From: Bradyrhizobium sp. ISRA464
GTDB lineage: Bacteria; Pseudomonadota; Alphaproteobacteria; Rhizobiales; Xanthobacteraceae
Direction: 5' to 3'
NCBI RefSeq assembly: GCF_029910095.1
Contig: NZ_CP094526.1
Location: forward strand, 4,216,001-4,280,000
Length of the DNA: 64,000 nt
A model generated the notes under the pieces. It ran no database searches and was not told the origin of the DNA. It was given only the letters and a program-made list of their open reading frames with translations. The stretch's first letter is position 1. Each line of letters opens with the position of its first letter. Made by a program: the position numbers and the translations under genes. Positions 1-10,300 of this stretch are shown one piece after another.

Positions 1-361
1 TAACGCCTCCCGTTCGGCTCCACGTCTATCGCCCATCCAGAAACATGACGGCATCTGCAGCGGGGCCGCAACGCCTTCAAAGTAACTAGTCCTGTCGGGT
101 GCCAACAAACGGTCCACTGCAAAGCTCAGAGCCGCCCTTTGGGGCGCTCCGTACCGATACCTCGCTGCAGCAGTAGTTCGATCGGCTGCTGGCTACACGC
201 CGACTCGGACTAGTCGGCATGACTCACCATCTCATTCGTGAGAGCAACCTTGCTGTGCAGGCCCATGGCTACACTCCGTTTCGCCTTCTCCGCGAAAGCG
301 AGGGGGCGCTGCGCGCACGATTGGCGATCCATTCAAGCCTACGGACGCGCCGCTTTTCAGT
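1..361. other. Leader region without a recognised gene
   Basis: No convincing coding sequence was found on either strand. The open frames here overlap one another and look like no known protein. One perfect inverted repeat, GCCGACT / AGTCGGC with a 6-nt loop (199-205 and 212-218), lies about 170 nt upstream of the first glycosyltransferase gene. It could be a terminator for an upstream gene or part of the leader; it has no T tract. Confidence 0.4.
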
Positions 362-388
362 TTGCGTGCAGTCAGTGGACTTGGCTCA

Positions 389-1648
389 ATGCGTGCCCTG
401 CAAACACAAACGGCCGCTCACAGGCGCGACATCCAGACGCCGATCTTTCCCGACTTCTCCCGGCAAGTTGTCTGCATTGAGGGACTGCTCTGCGACGCGG
501 TGACGTTTGAGGAGGCGAAGCAGCGGATTGTCTCGTCCATCAGAGAAACGCGCCGCTGCAATCTGGTCACTCCGAATGCGAATTTCCTGCGCCTGATCCG
601 CTCCGACCCGGATTTCAGAGATGCCGCATTGGCAACCGATCTCTCTGTCATCGACGGGATGCCACTGCTTTGGCTCGCCCGCCTGCTCGGAATTCCTGTT
701 CGACAGCGTGTCAGCGGCTCTGACCTATTTGATGCTCTCTGGGCCGATACCAGCGAACACCTGAGCACCTTCTTTTTCGGTGCGACCGATGACATCGGCT
801 ACCGCGTGCGGAAGCGTCTCAGCGAAGCTGAGGCGGCCATCGAGTGCGCGGGCACCCTTTCTCCGGGCTTCGGCTCCGTTGAATCGATGAGCGATCCGGA
901 AGTTCTCGACACCATCAATGAGGCGCACCCCGACCTTCTGATCGTTTCGGTCGGAGCGCGCAAAGGCCTGTTGTGGCTTAATCGGAATGAGCACCAGCTT
1001 TCGGCTCCCGTCATCTGCAATCTCGGAGCGACCATCAATTTCGTCGCGGGAAGCATCAAGCGTGCTCCCGTGTTCTTTCGTCGCTCCGGAATTGAATGGC
1101 TATGGCGCATCAAGGAGGAACCAGCGCTCTGGACGCGGTATGCTCTCGATCTCGCAACGTTGATTTCCGTCCTGCTTCGCCAGGTCCTCCCCTGGGTCGT
1201 CTATCGTAGTGTCCACCGGCCTTCCGCAACGCAACTGGCTGCGGCACGCATCCGGCACTATCAGCGCGGCGATGACGAGATCCTGGAATTCTTCGGCGCG
1301 TGGACGCGGCAGAACATCTTGCCCGTACGCGACGCCCTCGCCGCAGCGTGCCTTGCCAGGGGCAACCTTGTCATTAACGTCGACGGCGTGAGTTACGTCG
1401 ACGCCACGTTCCTGGGACAGCTTCTGCTTGCATATGGCTATCGCCGCCGAATGCACCGGGGATTCCTGCTTGGCGCTTCCGAACGGCGAATCAGGAAAAT
1501 GCTGCGCCTGCACGGTTGCGACTATCTGCTTTTCGCCGGTCAACCCGGTTCGGACACTGTCGCGGCCTCTGAGCCATGCGACGCCGCAGGGACGCTTGGC
1601 TCTCGCAAAGTTTGCGAGAGAAAGATCGCTTCTGGCGGCACGCCTTAG
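389..1648 (+). CDS. WecG/TagA/CpsF-family glycosyltransferase with C-terminal STAS domain
   Basis: Predicted cytoplasmic or membrane-associated sugar transferase that adds a sugar to a polyprenyl-linked precursor in surface polysaccharide synthesis. The N-terminal ~240 residues carry the family hallmarks NLVTPNANF, LSVIDGMPLLWLAR, a PDLLIVSVGARKG segment, and the GATINFVAGSIKRAP plus GIEWLWRIKEEP ending. The last ~110 residues look like a STAS domain (GNLVINVDGVSYVDATFLG), normally a partner-binding module. I chose the ATG at 389; an in-frame TTG at 362 would add nine residues. The next glycosyltransferase gene follows within about 20 nt, so the two are probably one operon. Family assignment is firm; the sugar donor is unknown. 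Confidence 0.85.
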   Translation: MRALQTQTAAHRRDIQTPIFPDFSRQVVCIEGLLCDAVTFEEAKQRIVSSIRETRRCNLVTPNANFLRLIRSDPDFRDAALATDLSVIDGMPLLWLARLLGIPVRQRVSGSDLFDALWADTSEHLSTFFFGATDDIGYRVRKRLSEAEAAIECAGTLSPGFGSVESMSDPEVLDTINEAHPDLLIVSVGARKGLLWLNRNEHQLSAPVICNLGATINFVAGSIKRAPVFFRRSGIEWLWRIKEEPALWTRYALDLATLISVLLRQVLPWVVYRSVHRPSATQLAAARIRHYQRGDDEILEFFGAWTRQNILPVRDALAAACLARGNLVINVDGVSYVDATFLGQLLLAYGYRRRMHRGFLLGASERRIRKMLRLHGCDYLLFAGQPGSDTVAASEPCDAAGTLGSRKVCERKIASGGTP

Positions 1649-1669
1649 ATCGATTTGGCCGAGGCCCTC

Positions 1670-2899
1670 ATGATGCTTTCGACGCTGAACATCCTGCTCG
1701 GCCTCGCCGCGACAGCCCTGGCTCTGGTCACGCTGAGCTTCGCCCTGCAAGCAGCGGCCATGATCTTTCTGCATGATCGTCCGTTCTTGCTCCTGCCCCG
1801 CCGCCCCTCAGTCGCGATATTGGTGCCGGCGCACGACGAAGAACAGAACATCGAGGCGACACTCCTTCGTATTAGGCAGGACCTAGCGCCCGGCGACCGG
1901 CTCCTGGTTGTGGCGGACAATTGCAGTGACAGAACTGCTCCTCTCGCAGCGCGAGCCGGAGCAGAAATTTTGGTCCGGAGCAATCCGGAGCGGCGCGGCA
2001 AAGGCTTTGCCCTGGCGGCCGGCCTTCGGCATCTAACCGCGACGCCTCCCGAAGTCGTCGTGTTCATAGACGCCGACTGTCAGATCAATCGGCACGGGAT
2101 CGACTTGTTAGCGCGCGCCTGCGCAACCGCCGACTCGCCGATCCAGTGTCTAGATCTCATGGTCGCACATCCCGATAGTCCCGGAGCGCCTCGCTTGGCC
2201 GAATTCGCCTGGCGGATCAAGAACGATTTTCGTCCAAACGGCTACGCGCGTCTTGGCTTGCCTTGCCAGCTCCGCGGAACAGGCATGGCTGTGCCATGGG
2301 CGCAAATCAATCCAGACCTATTCGCGACCGAGCTTCTGGCCGAGGACATCTTCCTTGGACTTGAGCTGGCGATCCAAGGACATCCGGCGCGATTCTTCCG
2401 TGGTGCGCGCGTGACAAGCTATTTCCCAGACACGCAAAGTGGCCAAGTCCAGCAAAAGCATCGCTGGGTCCAAGGGCACCTTGGGCTGATCAGGAGTCAC
2501 CTGCCCCGCCTCATCTTCCAGGCCTGGAAAAAACGAGATCTACGCTTGCTTGCGTTGGCGGCGGATCTCGCGGTCCCGCCACTCGGCATGCTTGCCATAG
2601 CCGACATGGTGCTCCTGGCCGTCAGTTTACTTTATCTGGCTGCTGTAGGCATACGCGCTCCACTCGCATGTTCCGCGTTTGAGCTCGCCGTTTTTGCATT
2701 CCCGCTGGTGAGCGCTTGGTACGTCTCCGGTCGCGATTTGATCGGATTTAGGGAAGTAGCGCAGGTGCCGCGGCACATGATCATGGTGATGCGCACCGCA
2801 CTGGCGTTGGCTCGCGGAGATCGGACGCAATGGGTCCGAGCCGATCGGCCACGGACAACCCCTCAATTCATCCGGCACATGCGCCACACACGACACTAG
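1670..2899 (+). CDS. Membrane glycosyltransferase family 2 (processive type)
   Basis: Predicted inner-membrane GT2 enzyme of polysaccharide synthesis. An N-terminal transmembrane helix is followed by a GT-A domain with VAILVPAHDEE, the metal-binding FIDADC, an acceptor-site AED (TELLAEDIFLG) and the QxxRW motif (QKHRW). At least two more membrane segments sit near the C-terminus (around PLGMLAIADMVLLAV and ELAVFAFPLVSAW). QxxRW with flanking helices is the pattern of processive or lipid-linked GT2 enzymes. The start is ATG 1670 or 1673; an in-frame TTG lies at 1655. It follows the WecG-STAS gene closely and ends at a strong hairpin shared with the convergent gene. Confidence 0.85.
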   Translation: MMLSTLNILLGLAATALALVTLSFALQAAAMIFLHDRPFLLLPRRPSVAILVPAHDEEQNIEATLLRIRQDLAPGDRLLVVADNCSDRTAPLAARAGAEILVRSNPERRGKGFALAAGLRHLTATPPEVVVFIDADCQINRHGIDLLARACATADSPIQCLDLMVAHPDSPGAPRLAEFAWRIKNDFRPNGYARLGLPCQLRGTGMAVPWAQINPDLFATELLAEDIFLGLELAIQGHPARFFRGARVTSYFPDTQSGQVQQKHRWVQGHLGLIRSHLPRLIFQAWKKRDLRLLALAADLAVPPLGMLAIADMVLLAVSLLYLAAVGIRAPLACSAFELAVFAFPLVSAWYVSGRDLIGFREVAQVPRHMIMVMRTALALARGDRTQWVRADRPRTTPQFIRHMRHTRH

Positions 2900-2919
2900 C
2901 GCTTTGCGCAGAAAGCGCT
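2898..2919. terminator. Hairpin between convergent glycosyltransferase genes
   Basis: Perfect 8-bp inverted repeat AGCGCTTT / AAAGCGCT with a 6-nt loop. It lies exactly between two convergent genes and overlaps the stop of the left one. It probably serves as a bidirectional terminator, although no long T run follows. Confidence 0.6.
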
Positions 2920-2929
2920 TGTTGGTCGC

Positions 2930-3883
2930 TCAAGCGCGACTGGCGGTCGCCTGCCTTAACCCAAACAGTGTTCGTCCGACAATCGTTGTCCTTGCCAATC
3001 GCTTGAGAAAGCGGCTCAGATCATATCCTGGAATGCAGTCGCTAAGGAGAACGGCCTGAGCCTCTTTGTAGCGCCCCGCATCCAATAGTTGGCGCGCATA
3101 TTCCAACATGAGGAAATTAGCATAGCGCCTGCTGCTCTCATGCAGACGCGCCGGGACGACATGATCTCGCATCAAGTCCGATAAGCGCTCTGCGAAGAGC
3201 GGTCGCGATATCGTGTCGCGGCTCCCGCAGAGCGATGGCGAGCTCGCGTCATTGTACGTTGCAGATGGTGCCGCGCTATAAATAAAGGAACCCCGGCAGG
3301 CAAGTCTGCACCACATGTCGATATCTTCGCCTGTCGAGATGCCCTCGGCAAACGGCCCTGCAGCCAGCAACTCGTCCCGACGGACCATGATCGAACTTGA
3401 GCTGACTGGATAGCCGCCATTGGAGAGCGCAAACGAGAAATAATCGTCGATCCTTTGCGCCGAAACGTTCGGATCGATCAGAAGGCTGCCTGCTCTGCTT
3501 TCCAGTCGCAGGTTGCTGAAGACTGCGACTGCATCGCTGCCATCAGCGGCGCGCCAAAGACTCGCGAGATGGTCGTGCGACCACAGATCATCTGCATCGA
3601 GGAACGCAACCCATTCTCCCTGCGCAGCTCGAATCCCACGATTACGCGCGGCCGAAACTCCAGCGTTCGGCTGCTCAATCAACTGGAGATGCGGCAAGCC
3701 GGCCGCCTTCACCAAAGTCGCGCTGGGGTCGGTCGATCCGTCGTCGACAACTATAAGCTCAAAATCGATGTCCGTCTGACGAGCTACTGACCACAGCGTT
3801 CGCAGAACGCAGTCTGCCTTGTTGTACAAGGGTGTCACGACAGTGATGAGCGGCTTCCGCCTGATGATCACGCGAGTTTCCAC
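2930..3883 (-). CDS. Glycosyltransferase family 2 (WcaA/RfaG-like GT-A fold)
   Basis: Soluble GT2 enzyme of 317 residues, likely adding a sugar to a polysaccharide or glycan acceptor. The start of the domain reads ITVVTPLYNK, followed by FELIVVDDGSTD, NAGVSAARNRG and the DxD metal site FLDADDLW, all typical of inverting GT-A enzymes. The start is a GTG at 3883 (ETRVIIRRKPLITVV). No transmembrane segment is evident. It is convergent with the two upstream glycosyltransferase genes and has a separate ~500-nt upstream region. The donor and acceptor sugars cannot be told. Confidence 0.85.
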   Translation of the reverse strand: METRVIIRRKPLITVVTPLYNKADCVLRTLWSVARQTDIDFELIVVDDGSTDPSATLVKAAGLPHLQLIEQPNAGVSAARNRGIRAAQGEWVAFLDADDLWSHDHLASLWRAADGSDAVAVFSNLRLESRAGSLLIDPNVSAQRIDDYFSFALSNGGYPVSSSSIMVRRDELLAAGPFAEGISTGEDIDMWCRLACRGSFIYSAAPSATYNDASSPSLCGSRDTISRPLFAERLSDLMRDHVVPARLHESSRRYANFLMLEYARQLLDAGRYKEAQAVLLSDCIPGYDLSRFLKRLARTTIVGRTLFGLRQATASRA

Positions 3884-4397
3884 GGCTATCTGGCCGCAAC
3901 AATGAGCGCGCGGTTTTCCGTCAAGTATTATTCGTGCGCCGCGCTCAGAGACAATCGTGAACCCGAACTAGCCCGCACGGGGAACGCGACTTGACCCTCC
4001 AGCATCCGGATCTGGGACTATTGAAAGCAGCTCATAGAGCCGAAACGGTAGAATATCGGAAGCCGCTCAGGCAGCTCCCGAGCACTCTCTTCGGAGAATT
4101 CGGAGTCCAGAGATTGCTCCGCGCAACCATCTCAGCCTGAGGGTGCGGCGACGACGATGTTGCTGGAACCTTGGGCCGCTCCGGACACAACTCCCCTTTA
4201 ACTTAACTCAATCAAGCGCGTTTCGTTTCTAATCGTGATACGGCGTGACTACTTCGCCTGAGCCAGAAATCGGCCTCGGCGCCTCCTTCTCGACAACATT
4301 TCTAATGTACTTTAAGCTTGAACAAAATGTCGTGTTTCATATCGCGTCCCTGAAATACCCGATCGGACTCTTTGTGGTTGCGTCAGGATATTAGGAC
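3884..4397. other. Intergenic region between divergent GT2 and LuxR-type genes
   Basis: About 510 nt with no supported gene. It is more AT-rich near the LuxR-type start (4195-4390) and must hold the divergent promoters of both neighbours. No clear operator palindrome was identified. Confidence 0.4.
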
Positions 4398-5213
4398 ATG
4401 TCGAACGCCGCGATAGTACCAACGTTCATCCTCCAAATTGATGGATTCTTTCGCGAAGGCCTTCGGCTTATTCTATCGAGAACGCGATTCTCTCCACAAG
4501 GCTGGGGTATTGCGCTCGACGAGCTCAACGCAATACCCAGCGACGAGCCCAGCTTATTTATAGTCGGAGTTGGACAGAAGCATGATTTCATTTTCAAACG
4601 CATTCGCGCGCTGTATCCACTGTCCTTCATCGTAGCGATTGGCGACGAGCGCAGCCCCGATTGCCTGGCGAGTGCACTCGATGCCGGCGTGAATGCGGCT
4701 CTTTTCAATTCCGTCGCGCCGAACGCTCTCATTAATTGTCTGCACGCCGTTACCGACGAACATCTCATCGTTATCGATGGTCGCCTTTGGCCATTAGCGA
4801 CCGTCCTGCCAAAAATCGACGAACGATTGTCGCCCCCAACTCAAAATGGTGCTCCTTGGGAGGCGGAGAGCGCGCTGCATGCCTCCAAGCTGCTGTCCGC
4901 ACGGGAAATCGCGATCCTGGAACGAATTGTCCGAGGTGATTCCAACAAACATGTCGCGCGGTACTTCAAGATTGCCGAGCCGACCGTCAAGGCTCACGTC
5001 AAGGCGATCTTTCGGAAGATAGGCACAACCAATCGTACCCAGGCTGCCATCTGGGCGCTCAACAACAAGCTTATCAACGGCGCGCACGGCATTTCCACGC
5101 TGCTCGACGAGCATGTCGCCGGCGACGAAAGTCACTCCCTGGGATTCAATCAGCTCGATCCGACGATTGACGATGCCCTCATTGCTGGTCGTGCCAAGGT
5201 GGGCTCGCAATAA
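4398..5213 (+). CDS. LuxR/NarL-family response-regulator-like transcription factor
   Basis: DNA-binding regulator of 271 residues. Residues ~1-125 resemble a receiver domain (ILQIDGFFREGLRLIL near the start), but where the phospho-accepting Asp should end a beta strand the protein reads LFIVGVGQ, so it probably is not phosphorylated. Residues ~165-220 form a LuxR-type helix-turn-helix: LSAREIAILERIVRGDSNK, then PTVKAHVKAIFRKI. The extended C-terminal tail (~50 residues) has no known domain. No histidine kinase is adjacent. It sits beside the exopolysaccharide-type glycosyltransferases, so control of polysaccharide genes is a reasonable guess, not shown. Confidence 0.8.
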   Translation: MSNAAIVPTFILQIDGFFREGLRLILSRTRFSPQGWGIALDELNAIPSDEPSLFIVGVGQKHDFIFKRIRALYPLSFIVAIGDERSPDCLASALDAGVNAALFNSVAPNALINCLHAVTDEHLIVIDGRLWPLATVLPKIDERLSPPTQNGAPWEAESALHASKLLSAREIAILERIVRGDSNKHVARYFKIAEPTVKAHVKAIFRKIGTTNRTQAAIWALNNKLINGAHGISTLLDEHVAGDESHSLGFNQLDPTIDDALIAGRAKVGSQ

Positions 5214-5347
5214 CGTGATTTCACATCACAACCGCGGGCGCAGTTGGCGCCTCCTTCCTCTCCTTGCTGGTCTGGCCTCCGTCCCGTTGTCCGGTCAGCG
5301 CGCCCTCCGCTCGTCGAGCGAGCGCGCTACATCGCTGGGATGCAATA

Positions 5348-5377
5348 GGCCCCAGCTCAGGAGTTGGAGCTGGGGCC
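5348..5377. terminator. Strong hairpin downstream of the LuxR-type gene
   Basis: Perfect 11-bp stem GGCCCCAGCTC / GAGCTGGGGCC with an 8-nt loop, about 135 nt after the regulator stop. No T tract follows, so a rho-independent terminator is only likely. The rest of 5214-5691 shows no supported gene. Confidence 0.5.
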
Positions 5378-5691
5378 CTGGCAGCGTACTGTTGGTTGGC
5401 TGACGTCCACCTGAGCAGCCATCAGCGGATGCCAGACTGCACCTGCGGGCCGGTTCCAACACTAACGCTTGTAAATGTGCGCTGCGGACGCTCGATCCGA
5501 CGAGCTCCGCGGACCGGCTACCAGCGCAGTTGCGTCGTGTCGTAACGAGAACGCTCAATTCGGCGTTGCGGGAGTCGGACGCGAAGCGCTGCGAACTGCT
5601 TGGTTGTCATTCGGCATGCAAAATTGGCTCTGTCTCACTTTTGATGCAGTTCGAGGGCGTCTGGCGCATTGATTGGAGGAGCATCAGCGCC

Positions 5692-5913
5692 ATGCAGCAA
5701 GCACTCCACCGCTCCAGTCTGGTGCCGCGTGGATTTGTTGTAGAGAGTGCGCGCTACGAGATTGGCCGCATCCCTGCCGATGACATAATTGATCTTTTCG
5801 AACGCGAACAATCCATCCCAAACGTGCCGCGCGATCTTCTCGATCTAAGAGGACTCAAGCTCAGTCTTCGGAGGCGATCCGATCCAGGCGCAATCGGTGC
5901 CGATGGTCAGTGA
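5692..5913 (+). CDS. Small hypothetical ORF, 73 aa
   Basis: This ATG is preceded by GGAGGAG ten bases upstream, a good ribosome-binding site. The product (starts MQQALHRSSLVPRGF, ends RRSDPGAIGADGQ) matches nothing I recognise. Its last ~50 nt overlap the 3' end of the opposite-strand fetB-like gene. It could be a real small protein or chance. Confidence 0.3.
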   Translation: MQQALHRSSLVPRGFVVESARYEIGRIPADDIIDLFEREQSIPNVPRDLLDLRGLKLSLRRRSDPGAIGADGQ

Positions 5914-6661
5914 CTAGACGTCCACCACCGATGACCGCTGCAAGCGTTCCCAGACCCGTTCCGCCCGCAATTAGAAACATGATCAGTAGCTGGTATTTGA
6001 CAGCGTCGACCGGCTCGACGCCCGCGAGGATCTGTCCGGTCATCATCCCCGGTAGAGAGACGAGGCCAATTGCCGCCATACCGTTGATCGTCGGCATGAA
6101 GCCGGTTCGTAGCGCATCGCGGATCACGGGCAGGAGCGCCTGATATCGCGTACCTCCCAAGGCGAGGCAGGATTCCACCGCAGCTCGTTCGCGAACCACC
6201 CCACTCACCAGCACATCCAAGCCCAGGCTCACACCAGTCATGGTGTTGCCCAGGATCATTCCCAGGAGCGGCAGAGCGTAGCGGGGGTGATACCAGGGTT
6301 CAGGACGTAGCTGCGTGAGCAGCGAAAACGTCGTAACGATACCGGCCGCGAGCAACGTGCATCCTGCACCCAAGCCGTAGGTCCAAAGACCCTCCAGCCG
6401 CCTTCTTTGACGGGCGACGATTTCGCGTGATGCGAACAAGACCATGATGAAGGCAGCGAGTGCCGTCCACAACGGCGAAACGGCCGCGAACAGAAACGTC
6501 AGCACGTAACCAACCAGCACAAGCTGAATCACCATTCTCACACTCGCGAAGGCCAGTTGCCGCTCAAGCTTGAGGTGCAGCGCCAGCGAGAGCGCACCGT
6601 TCATGACCACGAGTAACGCAGGCAGGATCAGGTCGCCGTAACTTAACTGAATGTAACTCAA
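5861..6661 (-). CDS. fetB: FetB/YbbM-family ABC transporter permease
   Basis: Inner-membrane permease of 266 residues, the usual length for the UPF0014/FetB family, whose E. coli member forms an iron exporter with FetA. It has about seven hydrophobic segments and the family signature region LPLLGMILGNTMTGVSLGLD followed by ERAAVESCLALGGT. The conserved stretch GFMPTINGMAAIGLVSLPGMMTGQILAG is also present. Its ATG overlaps the stop of the upstream ATPase gene (ATGA), so the two are translationally coupled. Iron export is known for the E. coli system; the substrate here is inferred. Confidence 0.85.
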   Translation of the reverse strand: MSYIQLSYGDLILPALLVVMNGALSLALHLKLERQLAFASVRMVIQLVLVGYVLTFLFAAVSPLWTALAAFIMVLFASREIVARQRRRLEGLWTYGLGAGCTLLAAGIVTTFSLLTQLRPEPWYHPRYALPLLGMILGNTMTGVSLGLDVLVSGVVRERAAVESCLALGGTRYQALLPVIRDALRTGFMPTINGMAAIGLVSLPGMMTGQILAGVEPVDAVKYQLLIMFLIAGGTGLGTLAAVIGGGRLVTDHRHRLRLDRIASED

Positions 6662-7254
6662 AGCGGGTGCTCCTCAAGCCGCCCGTCGCTCGCCATCATG
6701 AGCAAGCGCGATCCGATGCGTCGCGCCTGGGCGTTGTTATGAGTACTCCAAATCACACTTGTGCCGCGCGACAACCGCTCCGCGATAATGGCTTCGACAG
6801 AAGCGGTCGAGGCTGCATCGAGCGCCGACGTGGGTTCGTCCAGCAAGAGCACGCGCGAATGCAGCAAAAGAGCCCGCATGAGCCCGAGCCGCTGTTTTTC
6901 GCCAGTGGAAAGTCTTTGGATCGGCCAGGTCGCGCAACTCGATGGCAGCCCCAGTCGCTGAGCCAGCGCGACCGCCGGCCCCCATGCAACAAAGTGCTCC
7001 TGCACTGTGTCCGCCCACCAGCCTGGTTCAGCAGCAACATAGGTCACCTGCTTCCGCCAAATGGGAGCCGGCATCGACTCTCTTGGCCTGCCATCCAACT
7101 CGATAGAGCCTTCGTTCGGATCAAGATCGGCGATGGCACGAAGCAGCAGGGTCTTGCCAACGCCCGAGGGGCCCTGCAGCGCAAGGCATTCTCCATCGGC
7201 CAGTTGAAAAGAAGCCGAGATATGCAGGCGTCTTAGCGCATTGATCGTAAGCAT
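6658..7254 (-). CDS. fetA: FetA-type ABC transporter ATP-binding protein
   Basis: Short ABC ATPase of 198 residues from ATG 7254, partner of the FetB-like permease. It has Walker A GPSGVGKT (~28-35), signature LSTGEKQR, Walker [13 protein letters not shown] and the switch His in STHNN. A longer frame runs upstream to 7413, but the segment before 7254 has no family similarity, and AGGG precedes this ATG. The signature has T rather than the common G (LSGGE), which FetA-like proteins tolerate. Predicted role: energising metal (iron) export that protects against peroxide stress, by analogy with E. coli FetAB. Confidence 0.82.
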   Translation of the reverse strand: MLTINALRRLHISASFQLADGECLALQGPSGVGKTLLLRAIADLDPNEGSIELDGRPRESMPAPIWRKQVTYVAAEPGWWADTVQEHFVAWGPAVALAQRLGLPSSCATWPIQRLSTGEKQRLGLMRALLLHSRVLLLDEPTSALDAASTASVEAIIAERLSRGTSVIWSTHNNAQARRIGSRLLMMASDGRLEEHPL

Positions 7255-7308
7255 TAACTGACCCTGGAACGGCTTGCGTTGGCCTAGTTCCCTGCCTAGT
7301 TTATGCAC

Positions 7309-7350
7309 ACGGGGATTTCCAGTCTCCCCGTCAGACGGGTTTCCGTCCAA
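7309..7350 (+). promoter_or_regulatory. Tandem hairpin leader element, copy 1
   Basis: Perfect repeat ACGGGGA / TCCCCGT (7309-7315, 7325-7331), followed at once by a second small hairpin GACGG / CCGTC. The 13 bases AGTCTCCCCGTCA (7321-7333) recur exactly at 21534-21546, where a second hairpin also follows. It lies in the divergent region between fetA and the ATP-grasp-like gene. Structured RNA leader or protein site; function unknown. Confidence 0.4.
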
Positions 7351-10300
7351 GCACTGACCAATACTCACTAGATGAGATGGTTGCGCATGGGCAGACCCAA
7401 ACCCCTTTTCCACGAAAGATCGACCCCTGCAGGGCAGACATCAGCTCGCGGCATTCAGCGCGAAGAGCGTGGCATCGACGCGGTCGTCTTGCATTTCTCT
7501 CGTCTGGGCGGTCCGATGTACACTCACGAGAAGGTCACGCTGTCCGTGGTGGCGAAGAGTATCGCGCGCCTTAAGGGGCATCGATTTGCGGGTGAATTCG
7601 ATCCAAAGGCGCATGCGCCCGCCCGTCATTTCTTTGTTCCCAGCGATACCCTCATCTTCGACGAGGCGCGGACTTTAGGAATTCATTCTTCCCAGCAGCT
7701 CTATGGCGCGGTCGTGCCTTATCCCTTCGTCAAGACGAAAGCCATCACGCATCACCTCATTGGCGCGCACGCGTCTCGGCCGTCTGGCTGGTCATCTGCA
7801 TTCGCCGATAACGTCCATAGTGCTGTTCTTCCGGGCTATACAGTGTTTTGCGCCGACGATGCAAAATTGGCAGCTAAACGACTCTTGGTGCTCGGAGCGG
7901 TTCGCTTGAAGGAGCCGCTGGGCGATGGTGGCCACGGTCAAGTCACTATCGGTCGCGTTGCCGAACTGGAGGCTTATCTAGAGAATTTCCCGGCTGAGAG
8001 GCTTGCGTCTCATGGTCTGGTACTCGAGACCAACCTGCGTCACGTCATTACGCGAAGCGTCGGTTGCACGACAATCGGTAGCTCGGCGATCGCCTATCAT
8101 GGCACGCAGCGGACCGTTACAAACAATCACGGACTTTCCGTCTACGGGGGTTCGCATCTCATATGCGTTCGCGGCGGCTGGTCAGCGCTTGAGGAACTTC
8201 CCATGGAAGCAGATGCGAGGCTCGCCGTCGGCCAAGCTCGAGTGTATGACCGCAATGCGACCAAATACCCAGATTTCCTGGCTTCGCGTCGAAATTACGA
8301 TGTCGGACAAGGCGTGGATGGGAATGGGCAGTGGCGCTCCGGAGTATTTGAGGCTTCGTGGCGTTCTGGTGGCGCGAGCACTGCGGAGCTCGCTGCTCTG
8401 ACGGCATTCGCAGATGATTCCAGCCTACAAGTGGTCGAGACGACGGCAGTGAAGGAATACGGAAAGTCGCGCAGAACCTCGACTGGCGCGGCGGTTCATT
8501 TTCATGGTGATGATCCTGATGAGGGGCCCTTGATCAGATACACGAGGGTCGCACGAGCGCTGCGCCAAGTCGCATAACCAGCGGACACTCAACTTCTAGC
8601 CCCCGTGTCTCCAGCGCTGGGCCGCGGATTTGCCACATCCCTCCGTGCTGTATGCTTGATCGCTTCCGTGTGGACACCGTAGGTCTCCAGGGTGCCCCCC
8701 GGCGGGAACTCTCGTGATCCGCAAATGAAGTCGCCATGAGCAGGTCAGTGTAAGCAGATCAGTGCGCTGTTCCCGGAGGGGCGGTCGGGATTGCAATCGT
8801 CCGACGGGACGATCGATCTGCACTTTGTTTACTGGAACTTCACAACAGATGTTCGTCGCATTGTGACGTCCGGCGCAATCAACTGAAGGCGGATCGCACG
8901 AGTCACTGCTCGCTGAGCTTGGTGATCGTCATAGCTCCGTCCATTTCCGAAGCGGAAAAGACCACTTCATCTCCAGGTCGCACCGCATCAAACAGCAGCC
9001 CATCCTGCACTTTGAATTCTTCGACCATCCCGTAGGAGGTCGCCCCGGCCGTACCCGGATGCATTTCGCGGACCGAAATGATGCCGGCCATCCCGTCCAC
9101 CTTTACGACCACTCCTCTAACGGTTCGCTCGGCTAAGGCCTGCGAGATGATCGTCGTCATCACTATAGCAACCGCCAGGATAACTCGTGCTGCTCTCAAT
9201 GTAATCTCCCGACCGTTAAATTGGCGCTCAAATTCGTGAGCACAGATTGTCAGAGGAATTCAGGTTGATCCCTCCGGCCCGAGTGACAACCCCGGCCCGC
9301 ATTTCGAGACACTTATCGGCCGTCTGCACCGAGTCGCGCTCGTGTGTTACGAGCAGTAACGTTCTGCCGCGCTGACGAACCGCGCTCGTAAGCAATTCCA
9401 TCACACGTTGTGCGCTTTGGTCATCGAGATTCCCAGTCGGCTCGTCAGCCAAGAGTAGTGCAGGATCATTTGCGAATGCTCTGGCAATAGCCACTCTCTG
9501 CTGTTCTCCCCCACTGAGCTGGGATGGGCTGTGGTCGGCGCGATCGGCTAGGCCGACGAGATCGAGAAGTTCGCGGGCACGGCCTTGGTTCGCTCGCCCC
9601 AACGCAATCATCGGGAGCAGCACATTTTCTAAAGCGCTCAGTTGCGGGATCAGATTATAGGCCTGAAAGACCATCCCGACCTGCTCCGCGCGGTATTTTG
9701 ATGCTCGCGCCCCTGATAAGCGGGCCAGATCGGTTCCCGCCACGATGACGTGCCCTTGATCCGGATGATCAAGTCGCGCGATGAGGTTGAGAAGCGTGGT
9801 TTTGCCCGAGCCCGATGGACCACTGATCCGCACGAACTCGCCCTCTCCGATTTCAAGTGATACATCGCGCAACGCGCCAACGACGGAGCGCTCGCGGCGA
9901 TATGTCTTTGAAACCGAGCGCACGGAGACGAGCGGAGTCACAAGTTCTCCTCCGAGAGAGTTATTGCCAGGGGCTGCTGCACAAGTCGAAGCACCGTCGA
10001 GACCGAGCCGATGCCGACGGCTGCGATTGCGATCGCCACGAGGGAGCCCGCCACTACCCAATCGATTGTCGGTTCCGTCGGGCCAAGATCGGCCATGAGC
10101 GAAGGCATAGCGAAGGTTCGCGGCACGAAAGCACGGGCAGCGAGGCCGCCGAAGGCAACCGCAGCAAATCCAAGAACCAGCCCGAAGACGACGGCAGGAG
10201 CGATTCCCGTCGCAGGCCGAAATCCGACGGCTATCAGCGTGGCATATTGGCGCCGTCGCTCGACATATATGTCGTGCAGAAGGTTTGCAGCGAACGATCC